The position numbers and the translations under genes are program-made. From contig NZ_CP077970.1 of NCBI RefSeq assembly GCF_024758505.1, forward strand, positions 1,364,001 through 1,428,000: a DNA stretch of 64,000 bases, given 5' to 3'. This document shows, one piece after another, positions 55,048 to 64,000 of this stretch. Below the pieces are notes generated by a model that made no database searches, was not told the DNA's origin, and saw only the letters and a program-made list of their open reading frames with translations. Source of the DNA: Bradyrhizobium arachidis. Lineage in GTDB: Bacteria > Pseudomonadota > Alphaproteobacteria > Rhizobiales > Xanthobacteraceae. Position 1 is the first letter of the stretch. Every line of letters starts with the position of its first letter.

Positions 55048-56634
55048 TCAACCAAGTTGCCGGGCGAAACGCTCCGCCCATATAAAGCGAGCCAATGCAC
55101 TCGTCGCAACAAACGTGCCCTTTGTTACCACTTCATTCAGAAGCGTCATAACCAATTCCCGCGAAACCAAGCCCAAGTCCGCTAATGCACAAGTATTTAG
55201 TTGGAATGCAAGTGTGTCCGCCCGCGAGGCAATCGCCCTTGGCAATACGAGCTCGAAGCTCTCCTTAGTATAGTCTCGCGGAAACACCTCGGCGTCGGTA
55301 CGGTTACGTAAGTAAAGACGAAGCATGTGCTTGTCTGCTCGAAATTCGAGTGGAAGGGTCGCTGAAAAGTTGATCAATCGCGGATCACTCAGCGGGGTAA
55401 CGGGCCACAGTCCTCGCTTTGCGAGAGGGCGAGCATGACAAAGCTTACCCAGAAGAGTCGTTGCTGCCGTCACGCCAAGCGGCGCGCTAAATAGGAAAGT
55501 CGAACGAGCAGCATCAAGGCCGCGTCTCGTTAGCAGGCCTTCCGCAAGTCTAACCGCAACATCGAAGCAACGTGACGACGGGGAACCTGCTTCATCTTCC
55601 TCGCCAGAGTAGCGGAAGAAAAGCTCATCTCCTCCTATACCGGACCAGAGTATCTTGCAGCCCTCGTTCCTAAAGCTGTCCCAAAGCGCCTCGAACGCCT
55701 CGAGGTAATATTCCGAAATAAGTGGCAAATGTTGTTTTGAGTCGAGATTCAGATCAATCGCGGGCATGTGGTCGTTCATTTCGATTGCGTGATCTCGGCA
55801 GTTCAGTGCGGCCAAAATACTATTGCGTCTATCAGATTGCTTGGGACTACTCTCCGCATCGAGTAGAATTCCCCCACACGTTAACGATCCGGCGCCCTCG
55901 CGGACAGCCATTGCGACGGAAGCTGAGTCCATTCCTCCACTCAATTCCACGGCACTTTCACCAAGCTTGATTGGCCGCGAAACAACAACCTTACTGAGTA
56001 ATTGATTAAACTGACGAAGCGCTTCGATTGTCGTCAATCCAGCGCATGCATAAGATGGTGACGGTCTCGAGCCGTACTCAAACAATGTGTCCGACGTATC
56101 GACGTATAGGCTCGCGCCCGCTGTTAGGAGGTTAACGCCGAGGCAGGCTTGTCTTGCAGAGTAGTACGTTTTCATCGTCAGATGATGCGCGATCAATTCT
56201 GCGTCAATTGCACGCGACTCACGCATTAGATCAACAGAATCCCAGGAGAGCGCAACCGAGCGAGTGCGCTCCTCAACGCAGAAGTAGATCGGCAGGCTGC
56301 CCAATAGGCCAGCTCTTACACGCAGCCGGCCGCCGTTGCGGGCCGCCTCAATGATAATAAAGTCGAGAGGCCAGTTCAGATTCTCCTGATAGCACCGACG
56401 AAAGTAATCATCAGACATATTGGCTGCGTCAGCAAACGGGACGCTCAAATGGCCTTCCGATCGCAGGCGCTCACGGATGACGAAGAACCATTGTTCAGGC
56501 GTCTTGATGAGAGAGCTTTCAAGACTCTGATGATTAAAGGGGCGGATATAGCTGTCGCCAATTGATACTGAAGAGCCATTAGCCACAGGATTGAACAGTG
56601 CGAGATCGCGTATCCTCAGGTGGGCCTTAAGCAT
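55048..56634 (-). CDS. Asparagine-synthetase-like amide-forming enzyme
   Basis: 528 residues. The synthetase domain is clear: ATP-pyrophosphatase motif VELSGGMDSASVAMAV at about 230-245 and WSGIGGDELFFRYSGEED near 335. The N-terminal half resembles a glutaminase domain but residue 2 is Leu, not the Cys needed to release ammonia from glutamine, as in lasso-peptide macrolactam synthetases and beta-lactam synthetase. I therefore infer that it activates a carboxylate for attack by an amine other than free ammonia. Its ATG overlaps the stop of a 69-codon peptide gene by eight bases, a typical coupled precursor-enzyme layout. No lasso B2 protease or transporter is visible nearby. Confidence 0.8.
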   Translation of the reverse strand: MLKAHLRIRDLALFNPVANGSSVSIGDSYIRPFNHQSLESSLIKTPEQWFFVIRERLRSEGHLSVPFADAANMSDDYFRRCYQENLNWPLDFIIIEAARNGGRLRVRAGLLGSLPIYFCVEERTRSVALSWDSVDLMRESRAIDAELIAHHLTMKTYYSARQACLGVNLLTAGASLYVDTSDTLFEYGSRPSPSYACAGLTTIEALRQFNQLLSKVVVSRPIKLGESAVELSGGMDSASVAMAVREGAGSLTCGGILLDAESSPKQSDRRNSILAALNCRDHAIEMNDHMPAIDLNLDSKQHLPLISEYYLEAFEALWDSFRNEGCKILWSGIGGDELFFRYSGEEDEAGSPSSRCFDVAVRLAEGLLTRRGLDAARSTFLFSAPLGVTAATTLLGKLCHARPLAKRGLWPVTPLSDPRLINFSATLPLEFRADKHMLRLYLRNRTDAEVFPRDYTKESFELVLPRAIASRADTLAFQLNTCALADLGLVSRELVMTLLNEVVTKGTFVATSALARFIWAERFARQLG

Positions 56635-56836
56635 TGCCTTTTAACTTGACCGCTCCTTCTGACGTCTGGCCCAAATAACGTAAGCCGGCCGGCCCGGCCA
56701 GCCAGCCGCAAGTAGCGCTGTCGTTCGGGAAAGGGGCTTTTGGCCACTTGATGGTCGGAGGCGCCACTGCCGGAAGTGGAAGGGCTGTTGGATTGGGCCC
56801 GGATCCCTCTTGAAGGTGCGCTGGGGCGTTAGTCAT
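56627..56836 (-). CDS. Small peptide, possible RiPP precursor
   Basis: 69 residues: MTNAPAHLQEGSGPNPTALP, then a Pro/Ala-rich stretch (LPAVAPPTIKWPKAPFPN), then DSATCGWLAGPAGLRYLGQT and SEGAVKLKGNA. AAAAGGACCATCGC before ATG 56836 is a good ribosome site, and the stop overlaps the start of the asparagine-synthetase-like gene. Size, composition (one Cys, Gly-rich end) and coupling suit a peptide substrate. It does not fit a lasso core: no Gly is followed by Asp or Glu at ring distance 7-9 with Thr at -2. It could instead be a chaperone-like or unrelated small protein. Confidence 0.55.
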   Translation of the reverse strand: MTNAPAHLQEGSGPNPTALPLPAVAPPTIKWPKAPFPNDSATCGWLAGPAGLRYLGQTSEGAVKLKGNA

Positions 56837-59188
56837 GCGATGGTCCTTTTGCTAAGGGGGCGAGGCTACGAGCATATGGTCTGGCACGTTGTTGGTCAGC
56901 AATAGCTCAGGGTTGTGGCCTCTCGCCACGGCGATGGCTCTCTCATGTGAAGCGCCGGGAGACAACCTATCAGAACCGGCAGGTCGAATGCACGGGGCGG
57001 GCGGCGATAACTTGCAAGGCGATTTTGCGAGAACGTGTAGAAGTGTAGACTTGATCGTGCAGCATGGTTGATCTCGGTACTGGAACTGCAGGCGAGCAAG
57101 ATCGCTCACCCGAATGCCTGCAGCGCTTGCACAGAACACGTTACGATGGCGCAAGAGCGAAAAGTCGTTCGCCACGGGACGATGCGCTCAGCTCCTATTT
57201 CCTGTGACAGCGCTCGCCAGATGCTATGGGATCAACAGAAGACCGTAAGGAGCGCAAGACCACTGCCGATCTCCCGACGGACCAGTAAGCGAAATCTACT
57301 GTGCTTTCCGTCGAGGAGGAGGCGATCATTGAGAACTAATTATGCGCCGCAAGGAGGCTCATTCGAGAGAGTCGCGCCAATGATCTCAGGAGCGAGCCGC
57401 CTACCGTCCATGTCGCGGATCGAGATGCTATCTGCTCCATTCTCTGCGATCGTTCGGTCAAACATTGCGACGGCTTCGATGGCCGATGCGGCAGAGATGG
57501 TCAGTGATCCTAATCCGATTTGGTATGACGTCCTGCCTCGTTCGATGGCCGTGCAATTATGGTTCCGCGGACTCGAAACTGCGACCCTATTGCAGGCCGT
57601 ACGTCTGCTGCATTCCCGCGCCACCCTAGTTTGCACGATGGTAAGTAGAGGAGCCATAGCTCAGCCAAGCAGAGGTAAGTCGGTCTGTGGTTCAGAGGTT
57701 CATTGGCGTTCGCCGCATCTCTTCTTGTGACCCCGTGACGCTTCCCTATTCGAGATTATCGAGACAAGGTGCGGGACCGGATTCGAGCCCGAAAAAATGA
57801 TCGAGCGTCATCATAGGGCTGATTCGCCGCGCGGCACTCAGTCGTGGCGGCACGCCCGCGCAAGCGTCCGTAATGGCAAACACAACAACGAAGGCTTCGG
57901 CGCGGTGAGCCGCCTTGCACGTGCACGCCCTCTCAATCTTAGTGCCGTCGGTCCCATCTGTTCTTCTTCAGCCTTGGCGCTTCCCACCTGAACGGCGGTT
58001 ACAGTCCGCGAGAAACGCCAACCAGCGAATTTCGCCCCAAGCAATTCGACATTTTGTTTGTCCCACTGCCGTTTCCGGTGGGAAGCGATTTTCACGCCAG
58101 TTGGCGTTGACACGTCCGCTAGCTGCCTCGTTCCGAATCAATACCACTCGAGACGGATATCGGCGCAGTTCGGACTAGCCCAGCCCCTGTGAGTGCCAGT
58201 GGCCGACAGCCCCCTCTCACATAGGAGCTAAGCGCGCCATAGCCGGAAAATGGCGACATCCGCCAATTCCGGAATTTGACCAGGGAAATCACGGAAGCGG
58301 GCGCTTGCGCGCGCGAGGCCAACGCGAGGTCCGCCACGTGCTTAAGGTGCCCTAGCCAGACACGTTTTTGGTCGCAAGCGGTACGAATTTGCATTGAGAA
58401 ATCAGGACAACAACGATGGCAATCAATCGCTTGCCAAGCTTCCGGGTCTGGGTTGAGGGTGCGCAAAAGCAAGCCGCAGCCGGAATAATAATCGAGATAT
58501 GGAATCAGAGCATCTTTTCGCCTCCTCCTTTCTATTGACGTTTGACATCGCCGATTTCCCGCTCGACTGGCACGATGATTCACCAGGCACTAATCGATGA
58601 TCTCGTGGGCGGCGACGTCATCGTCAAACAACGCGCTGTGGTGCTGATCGAGGAACTGGTCTTGCGTCGCAATGGTCTCTGCATCCAAACACGTTCTGAA
58701 TGAAGCGCTCGGCCTAGCCGTTAGTTAGCTGCGTGTAAGGTTCGATGCCGAGGTCCGGACAAGCGTCCCCTGCCTGCTCCCTTGCTGTGCGCGCGAGACC
58801 TCCTCTACTTCTGCGGCGCCATGCCGCGGAGGGGAGGCCTCCAAAGGTAATGCGGCGCCGCAGATCAGTTGTGCGCGCTGCAGATCCATTGGGGTGCGCG
58901 AGGAGAGCGGGAGTTGCGAAATCGTCGTCATTCGGCCTCGGCTCTGTCGGACTCAAGCAGTGTAATTGTCAGCTTTGAAACCATCGTCCACAACTTGACG
59001 CCGGCATGCGATGCCAAGCGGCGGGAGAACGTTCAGTTTGAAGCGGCACGCTGCTTGCACCGTTGAAGGCACCGGCAGAGGCGATTCCCGTATGTGCGTT
59101 CTTTGAGATCGAATGCACATCTCCCGTCTGCTTCCGCCCAACTCCCAACACGCGCAAGCCCGACTGGGCCATGTTCAGGACAAGTCCC
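56837..59188. other. 2.3-kb stretch without a secure gene
   Basis: Short frames only. A minus frame at 57340-57657 ends in a protein-like segment (SAASAIEAVAMFDRTIAENG followed by ADSISIRDMDGRRLAPEIIG), but it lacks a ribosome site. A minus frame at 56852-57175 precedes the peptide gene and is Cys- and His-containing but unrecognised. I found no RNA gene that folds properly. Confidence 0.35.
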
Positions 59189-61315
59189 ATGAAAACTTCT
59201 CTCCTCCTCGCAGGGTGGCTATCTATGACCGGTTTGTTCTCCGCGGCACTGACCCACACGGTGGCGGCTGCTACGCGAGCGGACGATCCTTTCCTTTGGC
59301 TTGAGGAGATCGAAGGGCCGGGCGCATTGGCATGGGCTCGCGCCGAGAACGACAAGACACTTGGTGCGCTTCAATCGGATCCCCGCTATCAGCGCTTCTA
59401 CGAGGAGGCGCTCAACATTTTCCAGGCCAAGGACCGGATTCCGTATGTTTCATTGGGGCGGGGCGGTCTCAACAATTTCTGGCAAGACGAGAAACAGGTG
59501 CGCGGAGTTTGGCGGCGTACCACGCTTGAAAGCTATCGCACCCAGAGCCCGCAATGGGAGACCGTGCTCGACATTGACGCTCTGGCGGTCGCGGAGAAGA
59601 AAAACTGGGTCTATCGAGGCGCGAGCTGCCTACCGCCCGAAGAGCGTCTGTGTCTACTCGAACTTTCCGAGGGCGGCAAAGATGCCGTATTCGTGCGCGA
59701 ATTCGACCGTGACGCTAAGGCCTTCGTCACGATCGGCTTCGATCTTCCGGAGGGAAAGCAGGACGTCAGCTGGGTAGACGGCGACACGATCCTAATTGCA
59801 CGAGATTGGGGCGAAGGGACCATGACGCACTCCGGTTACCCTTTCGTCGTGAAGGAGCTCAAGCGCGGTCAGTCGCTCGGTGAAGCGCGCGAGGTTTTTC
59901 GCGGCGAACCGACCGATGTCCAAGCCGCGCCATTCGTGCTGCGCGACAGTGAAGGAACAATCCACGCGACCGGCGCCGTGCGCAGCATCAGCTCGTTCGA
60001 GCATGAGTATGTGCTCTTTGGGCCAAGGCTGCCGATTAAGCTCAATCTGCCGAGAAAGGCGATCATCGGTGGCATTGTCAGTGGCCGCCTGCTCGTGATG
60101 CTAAACGAAGATTGGACGCCGCCTTACGGCGACACCAGCTTCGCAGCTGGCTCGTTCATCTCGTATGACTTGGCCGAATGGAAGCGGGATCCGCTGCGTG
60201 CCAGCCCCACGCTCGTCTTCAAACCCGGGCCTCGGCAGGCGCTCGGCGGGTTCGGCGTTACCAGGAACCTATTGATCCTGACGATCCTCGACTATGTTCA
60301 GAGCAAGGCGTTCGTCTACAAGTATGATCAGGGCGCCTGGCGAGCCACGCCGATCCCACTCCCGGAGAATGCGAGTGTCGGTCTGACCGCCGCATCGAAT
60401 GAATCGGATAAGATGATGTTCAGCGTTTCCAGCTTTCTGATGCCGGCGTCGCTCTGGTACTTCGACGCCGCGACCGAACGTCTCGAGACACTGAAGGCGA
60501 CACCTCCGAGGTTCAACGCGTCGAAACATGTCGTGGAGCAGTTCGAGGCAACTTCGCGCGACGGCACCCGCATTCCTTACTATCTGGTACGGCCCAAGAG
60601 CGCGAAGCTTGACGGATCTACCCCAACCCTTCTCTATGGCTATGGCGGATTTCAGATTCCGCTTTTGCCATCTTATGCGAGCCTTATGGGACGACTCTGG
60701 CTCGAGCAGGGCAATGCATATGTCGTCGCGAACCTGCGCGGCGGTGGCGAGTTCGGTCCGCAATGGCACCAGACCGCCCAAGGGGCAACGAAGCAGCGCA
60801 CATGGGATGATTTTATCGCCGTCGCGGAGGACCTGATCCAGAGGAAGATCACTTCTCCCCGCCGGCTGGGCGTATCTGGCGGCAGCCAAGGAGGCCTGCT
60901 GGTGGGGACCGCAATCACCCAACGGCCCGACCTCTTCAATGCCGCCGTAGTGGAGGTGCCGCTGTTCGACATGCTTCGGTTCACCAAACTGGCCGCGGGG
61001 GCCTCCTGGACCGGCGAGTATGGCGACCCCGCCATCCCTGAACAGCGAGAGTGGCTCGAGGCCTACTCGCCTTATCAGAAGTTGGTGTCGGGCAAGACCT
61101 ACCCGGCCCCCTTCATTCTCACCTCCACCAAGGACGACCGTGTGCATCCAGCGCACGGCCGTAAGGCAGCCGCGAGGCTCGCTGAGCTAGGTCAGCCTTA
61201 TTTCTATTATGAGAATATTGACGGGGGACATAGCGCCGCCGCCAATCTCATCGAAGATGCACGAAAGGCGGCCCTAGAATATACCTATGCATCCCGGCGA
61301 CTTGTCGATGAGTGA
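59189..61315 (+). CDS. Exported prolyl oligopeptidase (S9A family)
   Basis: 708 residues from ATG 59189. The segment MKTSLLLAGWLSMTGLFSAALTHTVAAATRA is a signal peptide, so the 42 residues upstream in the same frame (from 59063) are not used. DPFLWLEEIEGPGALAWARAEN is the usual S9A opening. A beta-propeller follows, then the hydrolase domain with TLLYGYGGFQIPL, GVSGGSQGGLLVGT (catalytic Ser), TSTKDDRVHPAHGRK (Asp) and NIDGGHSAA (His). It cleaves peptides after proline and, by its signal, works in the periplasm. Some relatives are lasso-peptide isopeptidases; the nearest candidate peptide gene lies 2.4 kb away on the other strand, so such a role is only a thought. Confidence 0.88.
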   Translation: MKTSLLLAGWLSMTGLFSAALTHTVAAATRADDPFLWLEEIEGPGALAWARAENDKTLGALQSDPRYQRFYEEALNIFQAKDRIPYVSLGRGGLNNFWQDEKQVRGVWRRTTLESYRTQSPQWETVLDIDALAVAEKKNWVYRGASCLPPEERLCLLELSEGGKDAVFVREFDRDAKAFVTIGFDLPEGKQDVSWVDGDTILIARDWGEGTMTHSGYPFVVKELKRGQSLGEAREVFRGEPTDVQAAPFVLRDSEGTIHATGAVRSISSFEHEYVLFGPRLPIKLNLPRKAIIGGIVSGRLLVMLNEDWTPPYGDTSFAAGSFISYDLAEWKRDPLRASPTLVFKPGPRQALGGFGVTRNLLILTILDYVQSKAFVYKYDQGAWRATPIPLPENASVGLTAASNESDKMMFSVSSFLMPASLWYFDAATERLETLKATPPRFNASKHVVEQFEATSRDGTRIPYYLVRPKSAKLDGSTPTLLYGYGGFQIPLLPSYASLMGRLWLEQGNAYVVANLRGGGEFGPQWHQTAQGATKQRTWDDFIAVAEDLIQRKITSPRRLGVSGGSQGGLLVGTAITQRPDLFNAAVVEVPLFDMLRFTKLAAGASWTGEYGDPAIPEQREWLEAYSPYQKLVSGKTYPAPFILTSTKDDRVHPAHGRKAAARLAELGQPYFYYENIDGGHSAAANLIEDARKAALEYTYASRRLVDE

Positions 61316-61419
61316 TGACGAGAAAACAAAATCTCACCTCACATGATCGACCTTCGCGGCGATGCCCATCGGTAGCGTCATCAGCAAAGCGCCGACGATG
61401 GGTACTCGCTTCAAGACGC

Positions 61420-61607
61420 GCATAGTTCTCCTCCTCATTCATGAGGTCGTGGCCGATGTCGACGGTACGGCCTCGGAGATCGTCCTCTTCGTCCATCGGG
61501 AAGGTGCCCTCAACGAGTTGCGCTTGCCGATACGTTGGCGCGGCGAGCGCAATAGCACCTCCGCCGTCATCATCCAGGCGATGCGCAAGACGCGAGTCGC
61601 AGTTTAG
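61420..61607 (+). pseudogene. Fragment of a serine recombinase C-terminus
   Basis: The frame reads HEVVADVDGTASEIVLFVHR / EGALNELRLPIRWRGERNST, like the beta-rich segment (EVVxxVDxxxxEIVLxIHWxGGxHxELRLxxxxxG) that follows the zinc ribbon in large serine recombinases. The catalytic N-terminus is absent. From 61608 to 62250 no other gene is seen; this space must carry the promoter of the outer-membrane gene. Confidence 0.5.
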
Positions 61608-62250
61608 ATCTGACTTGGAGAATGACAACGAGAACCGGCGTCGCGGCGCGGAGCGCCTGAGACTAAGCGCGCGAATGTGCGATGGCCTAGGCGACGATCA
61701 CACGATTGCGACCCTCGAAGGGTTCATTTGGAAGCCAATTAGCCGGGTTGTTTTGCCGACTTTTGAGCCGTTCACGGTTCAAGCAAAGACCGAAAATGCC
61801 GCCGCGAGATATGCGGATGGTGCGCGGTCCTGCGATCCCGCGCAGGCTCGTCCCGTCGGTAGGGCTAAGTGAAAGTTTACGCGACACAGCACTGAGGACA
61901 CGAACAGAAGACTTCCGTTGAAATGACATCGGCGGAGTCTGCAAGCCTCAAGCGCGCCCACATTCAGCACGAGCGGGCCACTCTCGGGCACTGGCTGCGC
62001 CTTCTGTCGGTATTGAGACCAACGTCAGCAACGTGACGCTACATGCCGCGACGAAGTGCCTGCAGAGCCTGCGAATTCACTTCGGCACGCGACTTGCTCT
62101 CTTTGCGGCATCATCACCAATCGCAGTGCGATGGTCTTCGGGGCGGACTCGGCGCGCGTCGCTGTTAGCGTCTGGTCCGCCCCGACGGTTTACTGCGGCG
62201 ATAATTAAGGATGCTCGGTTATGCACCGAGAAAATGCAGGGAAGTGTTGG

Positions 62251-63957
62251 ATGCGATCTAAAGTTCTTCTTTTGGGGGCCACGACAATTGCGCTCGTCGC
62301 AAGTGGTGCGGCCAATGCGGCAGACCTTGAGCCAAAAGTGAAACTGCCGCTGGTGGTTTGGAACTGGTCCGGAGGCTATATTGGCGGGCACGTCGGCGGT
62401 GGGTACGGCAGAACCTCCTTCAGCAATCCCTACGGTCCGTCAATCTATGGCGGTGTCGTCGATACCCCAGTGTTCCTCGCGGGTGGACAGATCGGCTACA
62501 ATTGGCAGAAGAATGGCTGGGTGTTCGGTGTCGAACTCGATGCTAGCGGTGCTGTCTCCGACGGCACAAATACCTGCCTCGCCGCCTCCGGCTTTATCGT
62601 GAGCGCAAACTGCAAGGCAGGTCCCAACGTCTTTGCCACCGGGACTGGCCGCGTCGGTTACGCGTTTGGCGCGCTGGGCCGCACGCTGGCCTATCTCAAG
62701 GGAGGTGTGGCTTGGCAAAACAATCGGGGCGACGTCCTCAACAATAACGGGTTTGGATTCTCACCGGAGAAAACCCATTTCGATTATGGTCGCCTCGGTG
62801 GCATCATAGGGCTGGGCGTCGAGCAAGCGCTTTCGCCTGCATGGTCGGTCAAAGCTGAATATGACTATCTGCATTTCGGCGGGCCGAATGTCGCAACGCC
62901 TTCGACGGTGCAGCTTCCGCCGTTCGCGCTTCTTCCGGCGAACACAACCAGCCTGTCCAGCAACTATCACGTCGGAAAGATCGCCCTGAACTACCATTTT
63001 GGCGCCGACCCGTGGGCGGCGCATTGGTCGGATGCGCCGCTGTACGCGAAAGCTCCGGGCGGTGCGCCGCCGATTGCTTACACGGCCGGTTGGTCGTTCG
63101 AAGGCGGATCGCGGCTCTGGCTCAGCCGGGGACGATTCCAATGGGACCACAGCGCAGTGCCCTATGGCGGCCTTGAAGCCCCCAGCACGCTCCTGTCGAG
63201 GCTCACCTATTACGGGCTTGACGGACTGTCCGGAGAGCTGTTTGGCCGTGTTAACAGCCCGTGGGGAGTGTTCCTGAAGGGCAACATTGGCCTTGGGCGC
63301 TTCGACAAAGGACACATGAACGATGAAGATTGGGGCCTTGTCGATGGCGGCCTCTCCTATATCAACACGATATCAGGACAGGCAAACGGGAGGTTCACCT
63401 ATTACACGGCCGACGTAGGTTACGATTTCCTGCGCGGCGCCAACTACAAGGTCGGGGGCTTTATCGGCTGGACCTACTACGAGCAGAGCTCCGACTCGAT
63501 CGGATGCGTGCAGATTGCCAACCCCCTCCATACATGCCCGGCGAAGCCAGACACTGTCGTTGGCAGCCAGAATTCTCAGTGGAATGCAGCTCGTGTCGGC
63601 CTAAGCGCCGAAACCATGCTGACCGAGCGCTGGCGCTTAAACACCGATGTCGCCTACCTGCCTTGGACCGATTTCAAGGGGCGTGACAATCATCTCTTTC
63701 GCCCGACGACCACCTTCATTGAACAACGCGGCAGTGGTGGCGGCGGTGTCCAGCTCGAAGGCGTGTTGTCCTATCTCATCACCAACAACTTCAGCGTCGG
63801 TGTCGGCGGGCGCTATTGGGCCATGTGGACAAAAAAGGACAGCGAAGACACATGCACAGGCTGTGTCGGCCCGAGAATCATCGGTGGGACTGGATTTGCG
63901 AAGTTCAGTATGGAACGCTGGGGCACGTTCTTTCAAGCGTCCTATAGATTCGATTGA
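62251..63957 (+). CDS. Outer-membrane beta-barrel protein, two-barrel form
   Basis: 568 residues from ATG 62251, chosen because MRSKVLLLGATTIALVASGAANAAD is a signal peptide with an Ala-x-Ala cleavage site; ATG 62221 is ten codons earlier. Residues about 30-240 are an Omp25/RopB-like eight-strand barrel (WSGGYIGGHVGGGYGR, GGQIGYNWQKNGWVFGVELD, GRVGYAFGALGRTLAYLKGG, VKAEYDYLHFG). The C-terminal 300 residues form a second barrel (LTYYGLDGLSGELFGRVNSP, GNIGLGRFDKGHMNDEDW, TADVGYDFL, GGFIGWTYYEQSSDSIGC) and end in the classical SYRFD aromatic terminus. Alphaproteobacterial surface protein; no omptin catalytic set verified. Unrelated in strand context to its neighbours. Confidence 0.82.
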   Translation: MRSKVLLLGATTIALVASGAANAADLEPKVKLPLVVWNWSGGYIGGHVGGGYGRTSFSNPYGPSIYGGVVDTPVFLAGGQIGYNWQKNGWVFGVELDASGAVSDGTNTCLAASGFIVSANCKAGPNVFATGTGRVGYAFGALGRTLAYLKGGVAWQNNRGDVLNNNGFGFSPEKTHFDYGRLGGIIGLGVEQALSPAWSVKAEYDYLHFGGPNVATPSTVQLPPFALLPANTTSLSSNYHVGKIALNYHFGADPWAAHWSDAPLYAKAPGGAPPIAYTAGWSFEGGSRLWLSRGRFQWDHSAVPYGGLEAPSTLLSRLTYYGLDGLSGELFGRVNSPWGVFLKGNIGLGRFDKGHMNDEDWGLVDGGLSYINTISGQANGRFTYYTADVGYDFLRGANYKVGGFIGWTYYEQSSDSIGCVQIANPLHTCPAKPDTVVGSQNSQWNAARVGLSAETMLTERWRLNTDVAYLPWTDFKGRDNHLFRPTTTFIEQRGSGGGGVQLEGVLSYLITNNFSVGVGGRYWAMWTKKDSEDTCTGCVGPRIIGGTGFAKFSMERWGTFFQASYRFD

Positions 63958-64000
63958 AAAGATCACACCTCCAGCCAAGCTCTAGGTCTCTTCGACACCA

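Noticed and set aside
56627..56836. Reading the small peptide as a lasso-peptide precursor
   Set aside because: No Gly with an Asp/Glu at ring position 7-9 and Thr at -2; no B2 protease or RRE partner nearby.
57648..57725. tRNA-like stretch (AGCTCAG...GGTTCA) after 57648
   Set aside because: The acceptor and anticodon arms do not pair, and the T-arm is not closed.
58968..58980. GTCAGCTTTGAAA resembling half of a tts box, 210 bases before the S9A peptidase
   Set aside because: Two bases of the central TCGA core are missing and the downstream product has a Sec signal peptide, not an effector-like N-terminus.

Overview
The window looks like part of a rhizobial (most likely Bradyrhizobium) symbiosis or genomic island. 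The grounds are six genes recognisable as type III effectors or their relatives, mostly behind tts-box promoters, a Rhizobiales-type intergenic repeat, decayed IS3- and IS630-type transposase ends, and many pseudogenes in long gene-poor gaps.

Region 1 (1-20.9 kb) is dense and reads as a defence island lying between two damaged tyrosine recombinase genes. From the left it holds a partial unknown protein, an AlbA_2 (Schlafen-type) protein, and an integrase split by one in-frame amber codon. Next comes a six-gene minus-strand operon (12698 to 4694) in which every junction is a 4-base ATGA overlap. In transcription order it encodes a ubiquitin-like protein, an E2-like protein, a JAB/JAMM protease, a ThiF/E1 enzyme, an AddB-like nuclease and an AddA-like UvrD helicase-nuclease. 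A divergent wHTH-WYL regulator faces it across a cluster of GACCCGTC inverted repeats. After this come an Avs-like STAND NTPase with a Mrr-type N-terminus (frameshifted near its 3' end), a HEPN-motif protein, a DUF3800 protein and a 5'-damaged integrase.

Region 2 (21-28 kb) holds a wrecked GH51 arabinofuranosidase, an intact Tat-exported GH127 beta-L-arabinofuranosidase, an exported S9 (DPP-IV-like) peptidase and an IS3 remnant.

Region 3 (28-44 kb) is an effector cluster: two NopM-like LRR-NEL ubiquitin ligases, two NopP paralogues, a repeat-rich NopD/Bel2-5-type effector cut short by an apparent 1-base deletion, and a related effector with shuffled modules. I could find a tts-box candidate for each.

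Region 4 (45-64 kb) has an acetoacetate decarboxylase-family gene, an SDR plus oleate hydratase pair, an S10 carboxypeptidase bracketed by IS630 ends, a 36-residue membrane peptide, two paralogous unknown proteins, a small peptide gene overlapping an asparagine-synthetase-like gene (RiPP-like layout), an exported prolyl oligopeptidase, and an outer-membrane beta-barrel protein.

All family names come from reading motifs by eye; no database search was possible. The strongest candidate for a new system is the ubiquitin-like/AddAB-like operon with its WYL regulator. The peptide/asparagine-synthetase group is second.
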